Assembly (NCBI RefSeq): GCF_021650975.2
Contig: NZ_CP091285.1
Coordinates: 310,001-374,000 of the forward strand
Length of the DNA: 64,000 bases
Origin: Flavobacterium jumunjinense
Lineage (GTDB): Bacteria; Bacteroidota; Bacteroidia; Flavobacteriales; Flavobacteriaceae
Reading direction: 5' to 3'
A program made the position numbers and the translations under genes. Below, in pieces: positions 37,059 through 45,250 of the stretch (positions are counted from its first letter, which is position 1; each line of letters begins with the position of its first letter). The notes beneath the pieces are model-generated. The model was given only the letters and a program-made list of their open reading frames with translations, was not told the origin of the DNA and made no database searches.

Positions 37059-37367
37059 ATGTTTACAGAAATAGAACAAGATAACCTAGCTGAAGTTATT
37101 GCTTCAAATGAGACTGTAGTTGTACAATTCTCTGCAACATGGTGTGGAAACTGCAGAATTATGAAACCGAAATTTAAAAAAATGGCTTCTGAAAATGAAT
37201 CGATTCCATTTTTAATGGTTGATGCAGAAAAATTCCCTGAGTCAAGAAAATTGGCAACAGTTGATAATTTACCCACTTTTGCAACTTTCAAAAATGGAAA
37301 ATTAGTAAATCAAACGCAAACTAATAAAGTTGAAGTCTTAACAGAATTAGTAAAAGAAGTAATCTAA
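37059..37367 (+). CDS. Thioredoxin-family protein
   Basis: 102 residues. The redox motif is WCGNC (C29, C32) in SATWCGNCRIMKPKFKK, with the conserved cis-proline in NLPTFATFKNGK. It is soluble and cytoplasmic. The motif CGNC differs from the classic CGPC, so its redox potential may differ. It lies between the peroxiredoxin gene and a small conserved gene, and probably recycles the peroxiredoxin. Confidence 0.9.
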   Translation: MFTEIEQDNLAEVIASNETVVVQFSATWCGNCRIMKPKFKKMASENESIPFLMVDAEKFPESRKLATVDNLPTFATFKNGKLVNQTQTNKVEVLTELVKEVI

Positions 37368-37391
37368 TATTTTTTTAAAAAATATAAAAAA

Positions 37392-37649
37392 ATGAAAATA
37401 CCTGTAATTAAACAGCTGACACAATTTATAGAAGATAACGATCAAGATTATCTAATTGAAACTATTGAGGTTTTAGAAAACTTAACCGAGGTCTCTTCTT
37501 TAAAAGACGAGGAGCTTGATGTACTAGGTGAACTTATTTCTAATATGTATGGAGCTCTTGAAGTTCATAAAATGATAAAAGATGGAGCTGATAAAAAAAC
37601 AGCTTTAAATGATTTCATGAAACGTGTCTTAGGTTCTATAGATAAATAA
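37392..37649 (+). CDS. Small acidic conserved protein (DUF6952-like)
   Basis: 85 residues, helical and acidic (QFIEDNDQDYLIETIEVLENL), with no cysteines and no signal peptide. I believe it belongs to the DUF6952 family, which often follows peroxiredoxin and thioredoxin genes in flavobacteria; this memory-based naming is not certain. It starts 24 bases after the thioredoxin gene and is likely co-transcribed. A role in the peroxide response is inferred only from position. Confidence 0.7.
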   Translation: MKIPVIKQLTQFIEDNDQDYLIETIEVLENLTEVSSLKDEELDVLGELISNMYGALEVHKMIKDGADKKTALNDFMKRVLGSIDK

Positions 37650-37671
37650 AAGAAATTTATTTAAATATTCG

Positions 37672-37732
37672 AACCATTAAGACATTAAGAAAGATTCAGA
37701 AAAACTAAATGAAACTTAATATCTTAATGGTT
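37672..37732. terminator. Bidirectional terminator between the peroxide and arsenic regions
   Basis: An 11-bp perfect outer stem (AACCATTAAGA with TCTTAATGGTT) with a long loop that can also pair partly. It is followed by TATTTTTTA on the + side. It separates the DUF6952 gene from acr3. Confidence 0.7.
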
Positions 37733-37746
37733 ATTTTTTATACAAA

Positions 37747-38777
37747 TTATTTATAATATTTTTTCTTTAACCAAAAAGCTACATTTACCAATATAATCAA
37801 AGCTGGGACTTCTACTAAAGGACCAACAACTCCTGCAAAAGCTTGCCCACTATTGATTCCAAAAACCGCAATAGAAACTGCAATAGCTAATTCAAAATTA
37901 TTCCCAGATGCCGTAAACGACAAGGCAACTGCATCACGATAGTTGGCTCCAATTTTCTTTGAAACAAAAAACATCAAGAAAAACATAACAGTAAAGAAGA
38001 TTACTAATGGAATCGCTATTCGAACAACATCTAAAGGTAAATCAACAATCATTTCTCCTTTCAAACTAAACATCACAACAATTGTAAACAATAAAGCAAT
38101 CAATGTAATTGGAGAAACAAACGGAATAAATTTCTGATTAAACCATTTATCTCCAACATATTTTTTAATAAAATAACGACTCGCAACGGCTAATGCAAAA
38201 GGAATTCCTAAATAAATCCCAACTGTTTTGGCTATTTCAGTAATTGTAATATCTAATTCTAAACCTTGTATTCCAAATAAAGGCAACATAACTTCCAAAT
38301 AAAAATAAGCATACAAACTAAAGAAAAACACTTGCAACAGACTATTAATCCCTATTAAACCAGCTGTTAATTCTCTATTACCTTCTGCTAATTCATTCCA
38401 TACAATAACCATTGCAATACATGGAGCAATTCCGATGATAATTAAACCTGTCATATATTCTGGATAATCTTTCAAGAAAAATGTCGCTAATAAAAACATT
38501 AAAAACGGACCAACAATCCAAGTAACAAAAAAAGAAATCCCAATAATTTAGGCTTTGCAAACATTAAAGGTACTTTTGAAAAATCAATTTTAGTTAAAGG
38601 TGGATACATCATTAAAACTAACCCAATAGCTAAAGGAATATTTGTAGTTCCAGAAGAAAATGAATTAATAAATCCAGCAGCATTTGGAATAAAAAAACCT
38701 GTTCCAACTCCAATTAACATCGCTAAAAAAATCCAAAGCGTTAAATATTTATCCAAAAACCCTAATCTTTTTTTCAT
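37747..38777 (-). pseudogene. acr3: ACR3-family arsenite efflux transporter, frameshifted
   Basis: The first part (38777 to 38499, starting MKKRLGFLDKYLTLWIFLAM) ends early in LLVRF, and the second part (38499 to 37747) carries the rest of ACR3: DYPEYMTGLIIIGIAPCIAMVIVWNELA and the later helices. A one-base loss near 38539-38541 (a GGG run on the - strand) accounts for it; restoring it gives LLGISFFVTWIVGP joined smoothly to FLMFLL. The total of 1031 bases is one short of 344 codons, the usual ACR3 size. A T7 stretch just downstream could alternatively allow -1 slippage. It would export arsenite. Confidence 0.85.
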
Positions 38778-38791
38778 TTTAATAGGTTTTA

Positions 38792-39247
38792 TTATTTTCC
38801 ATATTTGTTAATTATTGCCATTTGACCAGCGTGATAAGCCGTGTGAGAAACTATTCGCCCAAAAGCTTCTGCTTTGGTTTTTGCACCAAATTCATTTGTA
38901 CTAATAGTTGTTTCCCAATCTTCTTCACTTTGTTTTTCTACAATTAACTTTAAAGAATCAAAAGAATAGATAACATAAGCTTTTAACTCTTGTAAATTTG
39001 TCCACTCACCAGTATCTTTTTTATCAATTACTGTTTTTGCAATAACTTTAACTTCTTTTGCTCCGAAAACATTTTTTGCAAATAACAATTCTACATCACC
39101 AATATGACGAATTAAAAAACCAACACTATTAACAGATGGTTCTAATTTTTTCATCAAATCTTCTTGTTTAAAATTTTCTAATTGATTTGTGAATCTTGTT
39201 CTAGATTCTATCCAAAGTTCTAATAAAAGCTGTGTTTTTGATTTCAT
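38792..39247 (-). CDS. DinB-family protein (DUF1572-like) in the ars operon
   Basis: 151 residues, the normal size for DinB four-helix proteins. The likely metal-binding histidines are in LIRHIGDVEL and in VSHTAYHAGQMAII. Family members include thiol-dependent (bacillithiol or mycothiol) transferases, though many have no known reaction. It ends 15 bases before acr3 and shares its direction, so it belongs to the arsenic operon. A detoxification role is inferred from context. Confidence 0.82.
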   Translation of the reverse strand: MKSKTQLLLELWIESRTRFTNQLENFKQEDLMKKLEPSVNSVGFLIRHIGDVELLFAKNVFGAKEVKVIAKTVIDKKDTGEWTNLQELKAYVIYSFDSLKLIVEKQSEEDWETTISTNEFGAKTKAEAFGRIVSHTAYHAGQMAIINKYGK

Positions 39248-39338
39248 AATTATAAAATTAAAATCCTAATAGATTCATTAACCGAAAATAGCAAGAGTTT
39301 TTACACTACTCTATTTTATTATTATTTTTTTGCAGCGA

Positions 39339-39953
39339 CTAATTATTATTTTTTATTTGAGAAAAAACATAGTTCATTTCTGAAGCTATTTCTATACTTC
39401 TCTCTAAATATTTCACATCCATTAAATCTGTACCATCAAATATTTTTGGATCCTCGTAGCGAATTGGCAAACGTTTTTCTGCTCCAGCAATAAACGGACA
39501 ACCTTCATCCGCAGACGAACATGTCATTATTGCTGCAAAATTCAACCTAGGATTAAATTCATCATCAAATGTCTTTGAAAAACAAATAATTGGAGGTTCA
39601 TTTTCCGAATATTTTATGGCATACACAGGATTACTATCATCGCTCAATTTTTGAATTTGAAACCCTTGATTTTGTAATGTTACTGCTACTTTTGAAAACA
39701 ATGCTGTAGCTTCCGTTCCGCCAGAATAGCAATTCACGTTATTAACACTATAATGAGAAGCCATTGTTTGTGCCCAAATTTGCGATAAATGACTTCTTCT
39801 CGAATTATGAGTACATATAAAGTTTAAATTTACAGCTTGCTTATTATCTACTTTTGACTGTACAAATTCAATTAACGGTTGTAAAACTTCCTTTCTTTCA
39901 CTTGAAACTAGGATAAGTTTTTCTTCTATGATATTTTTAACTATTGAATACAT
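39339..39953 (-). CDS. arsC: Arsenate reductase-like protein (low-molecular-weight phosphatase fold)
   Basis: 204 residues. The LMW-PTP P-loop C-x5-R-S appears as C47-T-H-N-S-R-R53-S (FICTHNSRRSHLSQIWA), compared with CTGNSCRS in classic enzymes, so the second Cys is replaced by Arg. Later cysteines lie in PPIICFSKTFDDE and MTCSSADEGCPF, which could serve as the resolving pair. It probably reduces arsenate to arsenite. It is fourth in the arsR-led operon, directly abutting the methyltransferase gene. Confidence 0.82.
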   Translation of the reverse strand: MYSIVKNIIEEKLILVSSERKEVLQPLIEFVQSKVDNKQAVNLNFICTHNSRRSHLSQIWAQTMASHYSVNNVNCYSGGTEATALFSKVAVTLQNQGFQIQKLSDDSNPVYAIKYSENEPPIICFSKTFDDEFNPRLNFAAIMTCSSADEGCPFIAGAEKRLPIRYEDPKIFDGTDLMDVKYLERSIEIASEMNYVFSQIKNNN

Positions 39954-40568
39954 TTATGACTTTTTATAATGACAAAAAATAAAATCTTGCACACTTTCAA
40001 ATGGTGTTTCGTGTTCTTCAGTAAAACAGTTCTCTAATTGAAAGTCATTCTCGAAAACTGCTTCCATTTTTTCAACTGTATATTGTGTAATTGGCAAGCC
40101 ACTACATTTCAAAGGTCCTTCATCTGAAAAAGCGCCAATAATTAGATTTGATTTATCTTTTAACGCTCTAACAACATTGTTTTTATATTTTTCAACTTCA
40201 GAATCTTCCAATAAAAAATGAAAAGAAGCTCTATCATGCCAAATATCAAATTCATTTTCAATCTGATAATCCAATACATCCGTAACTAAAAAGTTAACAA
40301 GCTTAGCCTTATCCCCTAGCCTTGCTTTAACTTTATTAATCGCATTTTCAGAAATATCTAACAAATAAAGATTTGTATATCCTAAGTCAATTAAATTGTC
40401 TATCAAAAAACTATCGCCACCACCAATGTCTATTATTTTAGCATCTAAAGACAATTTACAGGCTTTTATTAACTGCAATGATGTTTCTGGTTTTTCCTGA
40501 AACCAACTCACTTCTTTTTCCGATTTAGTTTCAAAAATCGTTTCCCAATGTTCTCTTTTATCACTCAT
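39954..40568 (-). CDS. Class I SAM-dependent methyltransferase
   Basis: 204 residues from the ATG at 40568 (MSDKREHWETIFETKS). An upstream extension overlaps the previous gene and is unlikely. The SAM motif is KIIDIGGGDSFLIDNLIDLG with acidic LLDIS, then DIWHDRASFHFL and KCSGLPITQYTVEKM. It could methylate an arsenic or thiol compound; it lacks the classic ArsM cysteine set, so I do not call it ArsM. It lies tightly packed between DUF6428 (1-base gap) and the arsC-like gene. Confidence 0.83.
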   Translation of the reverse strand: MSDKREHWETIFETKSEKEVSWFQEKPETSLQLIKACKLSLDAKIIDIGGGDSFLIDNLIDLGYTNLYLLDISENAINKVKARLGDKAKLVNFLVTDVLDYQIENEFDIWHDRASFHFLLEDSEVEKYKNNVVRALKDKSNLIIGAFSDEGPLKCSGLPITQYTVEKMEAVFENDFQLENCFTEEHETPFESVQDFIFCHYKKS

Positions 40569-40569
40569 A

Positions 40570-41043
40570 TTAACAACATCCAGAATTCGGACTACATAAA
40601 TTTTCTTTTTCTTTCCATTCGCCAATTTTAACTTTTGGTTTCTCAGTTGGAATTCCGCATTTATCTTTAGCCAAACAATTAGTTAATTTTGATACTAGCA
40701 AAAAGTTTTTCCCATCAAAATCAAGATCAAATTTACCAATAGTAGCTGCCATTTGATATTCAACCTCTATTTCTAAATCTTCAATCCCAATAATTTTCTC
40801 AGACAATTCAATAATATGAACTAATTTTTCTGGATGCAAACGATGATCATAGTCATTCTCTTCCCATAATTGAAAATTTACAACTTCTTCCTTTCGAACG
40901 GTTCCACCACAATCTATAAAATGCTTCGTAACTTTACCTACTTCCGTAACATGAAAATGATTCGGTACTAATTCTCCATTTGGTAATTGAAAAGCTATTG
41001 TTGCCAATTCTTTTAACGCGGTTTTAATTTCTGATAATTTCAT
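40570..41043 (-). CDS. DUF6428 family protein with Cys-rich tail
   Basis: 157 residues. The body (MKLSEIKTALKELATIAFQLP, then VPNHFHVTEVGKVTKHFIDCGGTVRKEE) resembles DUF6428, which is repeatedly found beside arsR in flavobacteria. The C-terminus has TNCLAKDKCG and ends NLCSPNSGCC, with six cysteines in the last 45 residues. That is a plausible arsenite or metal-binding tail. It is the first structural gene after arsR. The biochemical function is not known. Confidence 0.78.
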   Translation of the reverse strand: MKLSEIKTALKELATIAFQLPNGELVPNHFHVTEVGKVTKHFIDCGGTVRKEEVVNFQLWEENDYDHRLHPEKLVHIIELSEKIIGIEDLEIEVEYQMAATIGKFDLDFDGKNFLLVSKLTNCLAKDKCGIPTEKPKVKIGEWKEKENLCSPNSGCC

Positions 41044-41073
41044 AATTAAGTAATTTATTATTAGTATTTAACT

Positions 41074-41397
41074 TTAGCAACATTTGTTTTGTAGCTGATT
41101 TGATATTCCTTTAAAATGTTTTTCTATAATAGCAATAGTTGCTTCATTAAGACAATAACAAATTGCTGTACCTTCAATAGTTCCTTTTATGATATTTGCA
41201 TTTTTTAGTTCTTTTAAGTGCTGAGAAACTGTGGGTTGTGCCAAAGGCAATACATTTACAATATCTCCACAAATACATGAATCAACGCTTAATAAATATT
41301 GAATAATCGCAATTCTTGCTGGATGCGACATTGCTTTAAACAAATTAGCTATTTCATTTTGTTCTTCTGTAAAACCCTCTGTTTTTGAAACTCCCAT
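41074..41397 (-). CDS. arsR: ArsR/SmtB-family metalloregulator
   Basis: 107 residues. The winged helix is AMSHPARIAIIQYLLSVDSCICGDIV...QPTVSQHLKELKNANI. C41 and C43 in DSCICGD at the start of the recognition region match the As(III)-binding site of ArsR, and a CC pair ends the protein. It represses the ars operon and is released by arsenite. A likely operator lies just upstream of its start. Confidence 0.92.
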   Translation of the reverse strand: MGVSKTEGFTEEQNEIANLFKAMSHPARIAIIQYLLSVDSCICGDIVNVLPLAQPTVSQHLKELKNANIIKGTIEGTAICYCLNEATIAIIEKHFKGISNQLQNKCC

Positions 41398-41411
41398 AAT
41401 TTAATTATTAT

Positions 41412-41427
41412 ATTGCAATATTACAAT
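41412..41427. promoter_or_regulatory. Likely ArsR operator
   Basis: ATTGCAATATTACAAT is a 16-base imperfect palindrome (one mismatched pair) centred 23 bases upstream of the arsR ATG. Its form, ATTGN-AATATT-NCAAT, resembles ArsR/SmtB operators. It would overlap the promoter of the leftward operon. Confidence 0.6.
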
Positions 41428-41462
41428 ACAACAATTGAACTACCAAATATTTTTAAAACAAA

Positions 41463-41491
41463 AAAAGCCCTGATAAAAAATCAGGGCTTTT
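41463..41491 (-). terminator. Probable original rpsA terminator, now cut off by an IS
   Basis: An 11-bp perfect stem (AAAAGCCCTGA with TCAGGGCTTTT) has a U-run on the - strand. No other leftward gene ends here, and without the IS it would lie about 27 bases after the rpsA stop codon. Confidence 0.8.
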
Positions 41492-41541
41492 ACTATTTAA
41501 ATGTCCCGTCCTGAAATAAGTTGACATAAAATCGACTTATT

Positions 41542-41934
41542 ATGAATAAATCAGAAAACAGGCCAGCAAAGCGTAGTCAACGCGATTATAATCTGGGCTT
41601 TAAATTAGCTGTTATTTCTCAAGTAGAAAAAGGCGAACTTACCTATAAGCAAGCTCAAAAGAAGTATGGAATTCAAGGTAGAAGTACAGTTTTGGTTTGG
41701 TTAAGAAAATTTGGTAATTTAGATTGGAGTAACCCCAAGCTTTTGTTTATGGTCAAATCTAAAGAAACTCCAGCCCAAAGCATTAAAAGATTAGAGAAAG
41801 AATTAGCTGATGAGAAGCTTAAAAACACAGTGCTAAACACCATGATTGATATCTCAGATAGTCAATACGGTACTCAAATTAGAAAAAAGTTTTCACCCAA
41901 ACCATCCGACGCATCCAACAAGAAGAAGGCATAA
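41542..41934 (+). CDS. IS3-family transposase OrfA
   Basis: 130 residues. It has an N-terminal helix-turn-helix (RDYNLGFKLAVISQVEKGELTYKQAQKKYGIQGRSTVLVWLRKFG) and a C-terminal coiled coil (SIKRLEKELADEKLKNTVLNTMID). It ends at 41934 past an A-AAA-AAG slippery heptamer at 41883-41889. Intact. Confidence 0.92.
   Translation: MNKSENRPAKRSQRDYNLGFKLAVISQVEKGELTYKQAQKKYGIQGRSTVLVWLRKFGNLDWSNPKLLFMVKSKETPAQSIKRLEKELADEKLKNTVLNTMIDISDSQYGTQIRKKFSPKPSDASNKKKA
41883..41889 (+). other. Programmed -1 frameshift site of IS element 2
   Basis: AAAAAAG is in phase A AAA AAG with orfA. The -1 frame reads VFTQTIRRIQQEEGIS directly into the orfB start at 41937 without a stop, so an OrfAB fusion is expected. 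Confidence 0.82.
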
Positions 41935-41936
41935 GT

Positions 41937-42773
41937 ATGTCCAGAACTTGTAGATTGTTTGGGGTAAGCCGACAAGCTATTTATCAGCAGGAAGCACGTT
42001 GTTTAGAACGAGAGAAAGAATTATTAATAGTAAAGCAACTCGTTGAAAAACAAAGAAGAATTATGCCTCGATTAGGCACAAGAAAACTTTATTTTTTACT
42101 AGAACAATCTTTTGTTGAAAATAGAATTAAAATCGGGAGAGATGCATTTTTTGCTTATTTGAAAAGAGAAAAAATGCTAGTTAAACCAATGAAAAATTAC
42201 ACAAAAACCACCTTTTCTAAACACTGGTTACGTAAGTACCCCAATTTATTTAAAGATATCGATATCAACAGAATAGAACAGGTTTTTGTTAGTGACATAA
42301 CTTATATAAAATCTAATAAAAGAACTCATTATCTATCATTAGTTACAGATGTTTTTAGCAGAAAAATAGTTGGTTATCATTTGAGTGATGACATGAGTGC
42401 AGAAAGTGTGGTTAAGGCCTTAAGAATGGCAGTAAAAAACAGAAAAACAAACCTTCAATTAATACATCACTCAGACAGAGGTTTACAATATTGTTCTAAA
42501 ATTTATCAAAATGAATTAACCAAAAATAATATTATTGCTTCTATGACCGATGGCTATGATTGTTATCAAAATGCTCTAGCGGAAAGAATAAATGGTATTC
42601 TAAAACAAGAATTCCTCATATACAAATGTAAATCAGGTGATGAACTTAACCTTTTAGTTAGAGAGTCTGTGGAATGCTATAATAGTAAAAGACCTCATTT
42701 GAGTTTAAATATGAAAACACCTAACTTTGTATATGAAAAAACCAGTGAAGTTAACTTCACTGGTTTTAATTAA
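41937..42773 (+). CDS. IS3-family transposase OrfB (DDE integrase)
   Basis: 278 residues. HTH at the start (CRLFGVSRQAIYQQEARC), then a DDE core: VSDITYI (first Asp), LIHHSDRGLQY (second Asp) and ALAERINGILKQEFL (Glu), with YNSKRPHLSLN after. All catalytic acids are present. It overlaps a 30-bp palindrome near its end (codons for KTSEVNFTG). It should be active as an OrfAB fusion. Confidence 0.93.
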   Translation: MSRTCRLFGVSRQAIYQQEARCLEREKELLIVKQLVEKQRRIMPRLGTRKLYFLLEQSFVENRIKIGRDAFFAYLKREKMLVKPMKNYTKTTFSKHWLRKYPNLFKDIDINRIEQVFVSDITYIKSNKRTHYLSLVTDVFSRKIVGYHLSDDMSAESVVKALRMAVKNRKTNLQLIHHSDRGLQYCSKIYQNELTKNNIIASMTDGYDCYQNALAERINGILKQEFLIYKCKSGDELNLLVRESVECYNSKRPHLSLNMKTPNFVYEKTSEVNFTGFN

Positions 42774-42829
42774 TTTATTGTAAAACTCGTCAACTTATTT
42801 TAGGACGACTCAAAAAAAGAATCTAGTGA

Positions 42830-44593
42830 TTATTTTTCACCTTTTTCCATTTTCGCTTTTAATTCAGCTAATGCATCGATATCTCCTAAAGTAGATTTCT
42901 CAACATTATTGTTTGAAGAATTATTTTCTACAGATTTAACTGCTTTTTCTTCTTCTTCACGGAAGATAGCTGTGTGAGAAGCTACAACTCTTTTGAATTC
43001 TTTATTGAATTCGATAACTTTAAAGTCAGCTGCTTCACCTTTTTTCAATTTTTTACCATCTTCTTTTTCTAAGTGACGAGTAGGAATAAACGCTACAACA
43101 TCATCTCCGAAATCTACAGTAGCACCTTTATCTACGATTTCACCGATAGTACCGTTATGAACAGTCCCAACAGCGAAAGCAGCTTCATGCTTATCCCATG
43201 GATTTTCAGTAGTTTGCTTATGACCTAAAGATAACTTACGACCATCAACATCTAACTCTAACACCACAACTTCCATATTGTCTCCAACATTTACAAATTC
43301 TGATGGATGTTTGATTTTTTTAGTCCAAGATAAATCAGAGATATATACTAAACCATCAATACCTTCTTCTAATTCTACGAAAATTCCGAAGTTAGTAAAG
43401 TTTCTTACAATACCTGTATGTCTAGAAGCAACAGGATACTTAGCAGTAATATCTGTCCAAGGATCTTGTGTTAATTGCTTAATACCTAATGACATTTTTC
43501 TATCTTCTCTATCTAAAGTTAAGATAACTGCTTCAACTTCATCTCCAATTTTCATGAAATCTTGAGCAGAACGCAAATGCGTAGACCAAGACATTTCAGA
43601 AACGTGGATTAAACCTTCAACACCTTCAGCAACTTCGATGAAAGCACCGTAATCAGCTAAAACAACTACTTTACCTTTTACTTTATCACCAATAGCTAAA
43701 TCAGTACTTAAAGCATCCCATGGATGAGCATTTAATTGTTTTAAACCTAATTGAATTCTTGTTTTCTCATCATCGAAATCAAGGATTACAACGTTTAATT
43801 TTTGATCTAATTCAAGAACTTCACTTGGGTGATTAATTCTAGACCAAGAAAGATCAGTAATATGGATTAATCCATCTACACCACCTAAGTCAATAAACAC
43901 ACCGTAAGAAGTAATGTTTTTAACCACACCTTCTAAAACTTGTCCTTTTTCTAATTGACCAATGATTTCTTTCTTTTGTTCTTCGATATCAGCCTCAATA
44001 AGTGCTTTATGAGAAACTACTACGTTTTTGAATTCGTGGTTGATTTTCACAACTTTAAATTCCATAGTTTTGTTTACATACTGATCGTAATCTCTAATTG
44101 GTTTAACATCAATTTGAGAACCTGGTAAGAAAGCTTCAATACCAAATACATCAACGATCATTCCACCTTTAGTTCTACATTTTACGAAACCATTAACGAT
44201 TTCTCCAGATTCATGTGCAGCAATAACTCTATCCCAAGCTTTGATTGTACGCGCTTTTCTGTGAGATAATACTAACTGACCTGTTCTATCTTCACGAATA
44301 TCGATAAGCACTTCTACTTTATCACCAACTTTTAAGCTAGGATTGTAACGAAATTCATTTAAAGAGATAACACCTTCAGACTTAGCATTGATATCAACGA
44401 TAACGTCTCTATCTGTAATTCTAACTACAGTACCATCTACAACTTCGTCATCTTTTGTATCGATGAATGTTTTAGATACTAAATCTTCAAATTCTTCTAA
44501 GTTTTTTTCATCTACTACATCAATACCTTCTTCGTAATTGTGCCAGTTAAAATTCGCTAAAAACTCTTCTTGTGTTTTATTAATTTCAGACAT
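42830..44593 (-). CDS. rpsA: 30S ribosomal protein S1
   Basis: 587 residues with six S1-type OB repeats, for example VLEGVVKNITSYGVFIDLGGVDGLIH and VKGKVVVLADYGAFIEVAEGVEGLIHVSEMSW. It brings mRNA to the ribosome and is essential. The 3' end is now followed by an IS instead of its terminator. A good promoter lies 120 bases upstream, giving a long leader that could hold autoregulation. Confidence 0.96.
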   Translation of the reverse strand: MSEINKTQEEFLANFNWHNYEEGIDVVDEKNLEEFEDLVSKTFIDTKDDEVVDGTVVRITDRDVIVDINAKSEGVISLNEFRYNPSLKVGDKVEVLIDIREDRTGQLVLSHRKARTIKAWDRVIAAHESGEIVNGFVKCRTKGGMIVDVFGIEAFLPGSQIDVKPIRDYDQYVNKTMEFKVVKINHEFKNVVVSHKALIEADIEEQKKEIIGQLEKGQVLEGVVKNITSYGVFIDLGGVDGLIHITDLSWSRINHPSEVLELDQKLNVVILDFDDEKTRIQLGLKQLNAHPWDALSTDLAIGDKVKGKVVVLADYGAFIEVAEGVEGLIHVSEMSWSTHLRSAQDFMKIGDEVEAVILTLDREDRKMSLGIKQLTQDPWTDITAKYPVASRHTGIVRNFTNFGIFVELEEGIDGLVYISDLSWTKKIKHPSEFVNVGDNMEVVVLELDVDGRKLSLGHKQTTENPWDKHEAAFAVGTVHNGTIGEIVDKGATVDFGDDVVAFIPTRHLEKEDGKKLKKGEAADFKVIEFNKEFKRVVASHTAIFREEEEKAVKSVENNSSNNNVEKSTLGDIDALAELKAKMEKGEK

Positions 44594-44714
44594 TTGCTGA
44601 TAAAAAATTTGTATGTTGTGTTCTTATAGAGTTTCTTATACAGATTAAAAACTACAACAGTGTTTACATAAATGATTGATACCTAATGGAAACTCAACTC
44701 CGTCAAAAGGTGTG

Positions 44715-44744
44715 CAAAATTACAAATAAATTATTAATTACCAA
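44715..44744 (-). promoter_or_regulatory. Promoter of rpsA
   Basis: On the - strand TAATTTTG (44715-44722) fits the -7 consensus and TTG (44742-44744) the -33 element, exactly 19 bases apart. The leader to the ATG at 44593 would be about 115 bases. The + strand genes from 44876 are divergent from it. Confidence 0.6.
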
Positions 44745-44875
44745 AGATTTGTAGATAGAAAAGTAGATTTAAACAATGAGATGCGAGAATAAAGAAAATT
44801 GACTCAAAAAAAGAAATTAAGTTTTTAAAAACAGTAGTACTATTTTGTAGATTTACATATAAACAATCAAGAACC

Positions 44876-45247
44876 ATGAGTTTACTATTATCTTTAATAC
44901 ACAAAAGCAACAACTCATCAGCGAAAGAGTTTGAAAAACTAATCGACAATTCTCATAACAATTTATTTGGTTTCGAAATTTGGAGAAATGAACTTTGGGG
45001 AAATAAAGTTATAGAAGAACTGAATTGCCACTTGCTATTCTCTCTAAAAAAACAGGACCTATTCTTATTTGACAATGATTTGCTAATTCTTAAAAAGGAA
45101 TGCGAAATCATCTATAACAATATTGAATACATTTCAACTTCAACCACTATTGAAGCTGATGCTATTTCATTTCGAATAGGCAACCTAGAGGAATACATAA
45201 AAAAAGCATTAAAGTACCAATCATTAATAGGTTTAAATATTTCTTAA
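44876..45247 (+). CDS. Small protein of unknown function
   Basis: 123 residues, acidic and helical with several Trp and Leu clusters (FEIWRNELWGNKVIEELNCHLLFSLKKQDLFLFD). No signal peptide, membrane span or motif is seen. It ends 3 bases before the next + strand gene, so the two are probably one transcript. I recognise no family; an immunity- or regulator-type role cannot be excluded or supported. Confidence 0.6.
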   Translation: MSLLLSLIHKSNNSSAKEFEKLIDNSHNNLFGFEIWRNELWGNKVIEELNCHLLFSLKKQDLFLFDNDLLILKKECEIIYNNIEYISTSTTIEADAISFRIGNLEEYIKKALKYQSLIGLNIS

Positions 45248-45250
45248 AAA

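Larger units (their letters stand above)
41502..42812 (+). mobile_element. IS3-family insertion sequence (element 2)
   Basis: 1311 bp. The ends begin TGTCCCGTCCTGAAATAAGTTGAC and, inverted from the right, TGAGTCGTCCTAAAATAAGTTGAC; the inner 19 bases match 18 of 19. The flanks carry AAA on both sides, a possible 3-bp target duplication. A hairpin (AATAAGT 41515-41521 with ACTTATT 41535-41541) ends directly at the orfA ATG, and a 30-bp perfect palindrome (42738-42767) lies in the last codons of orfB. The element is different in sequence from element 1. Confidence 0.9.

Noticed and set aside
37747..38777. Two separate membrane proteins instead of one broken acr3
   Set aside because: The two frames join exactly at one base to give a full ACR3 sequence and neither half is a complete transporter.
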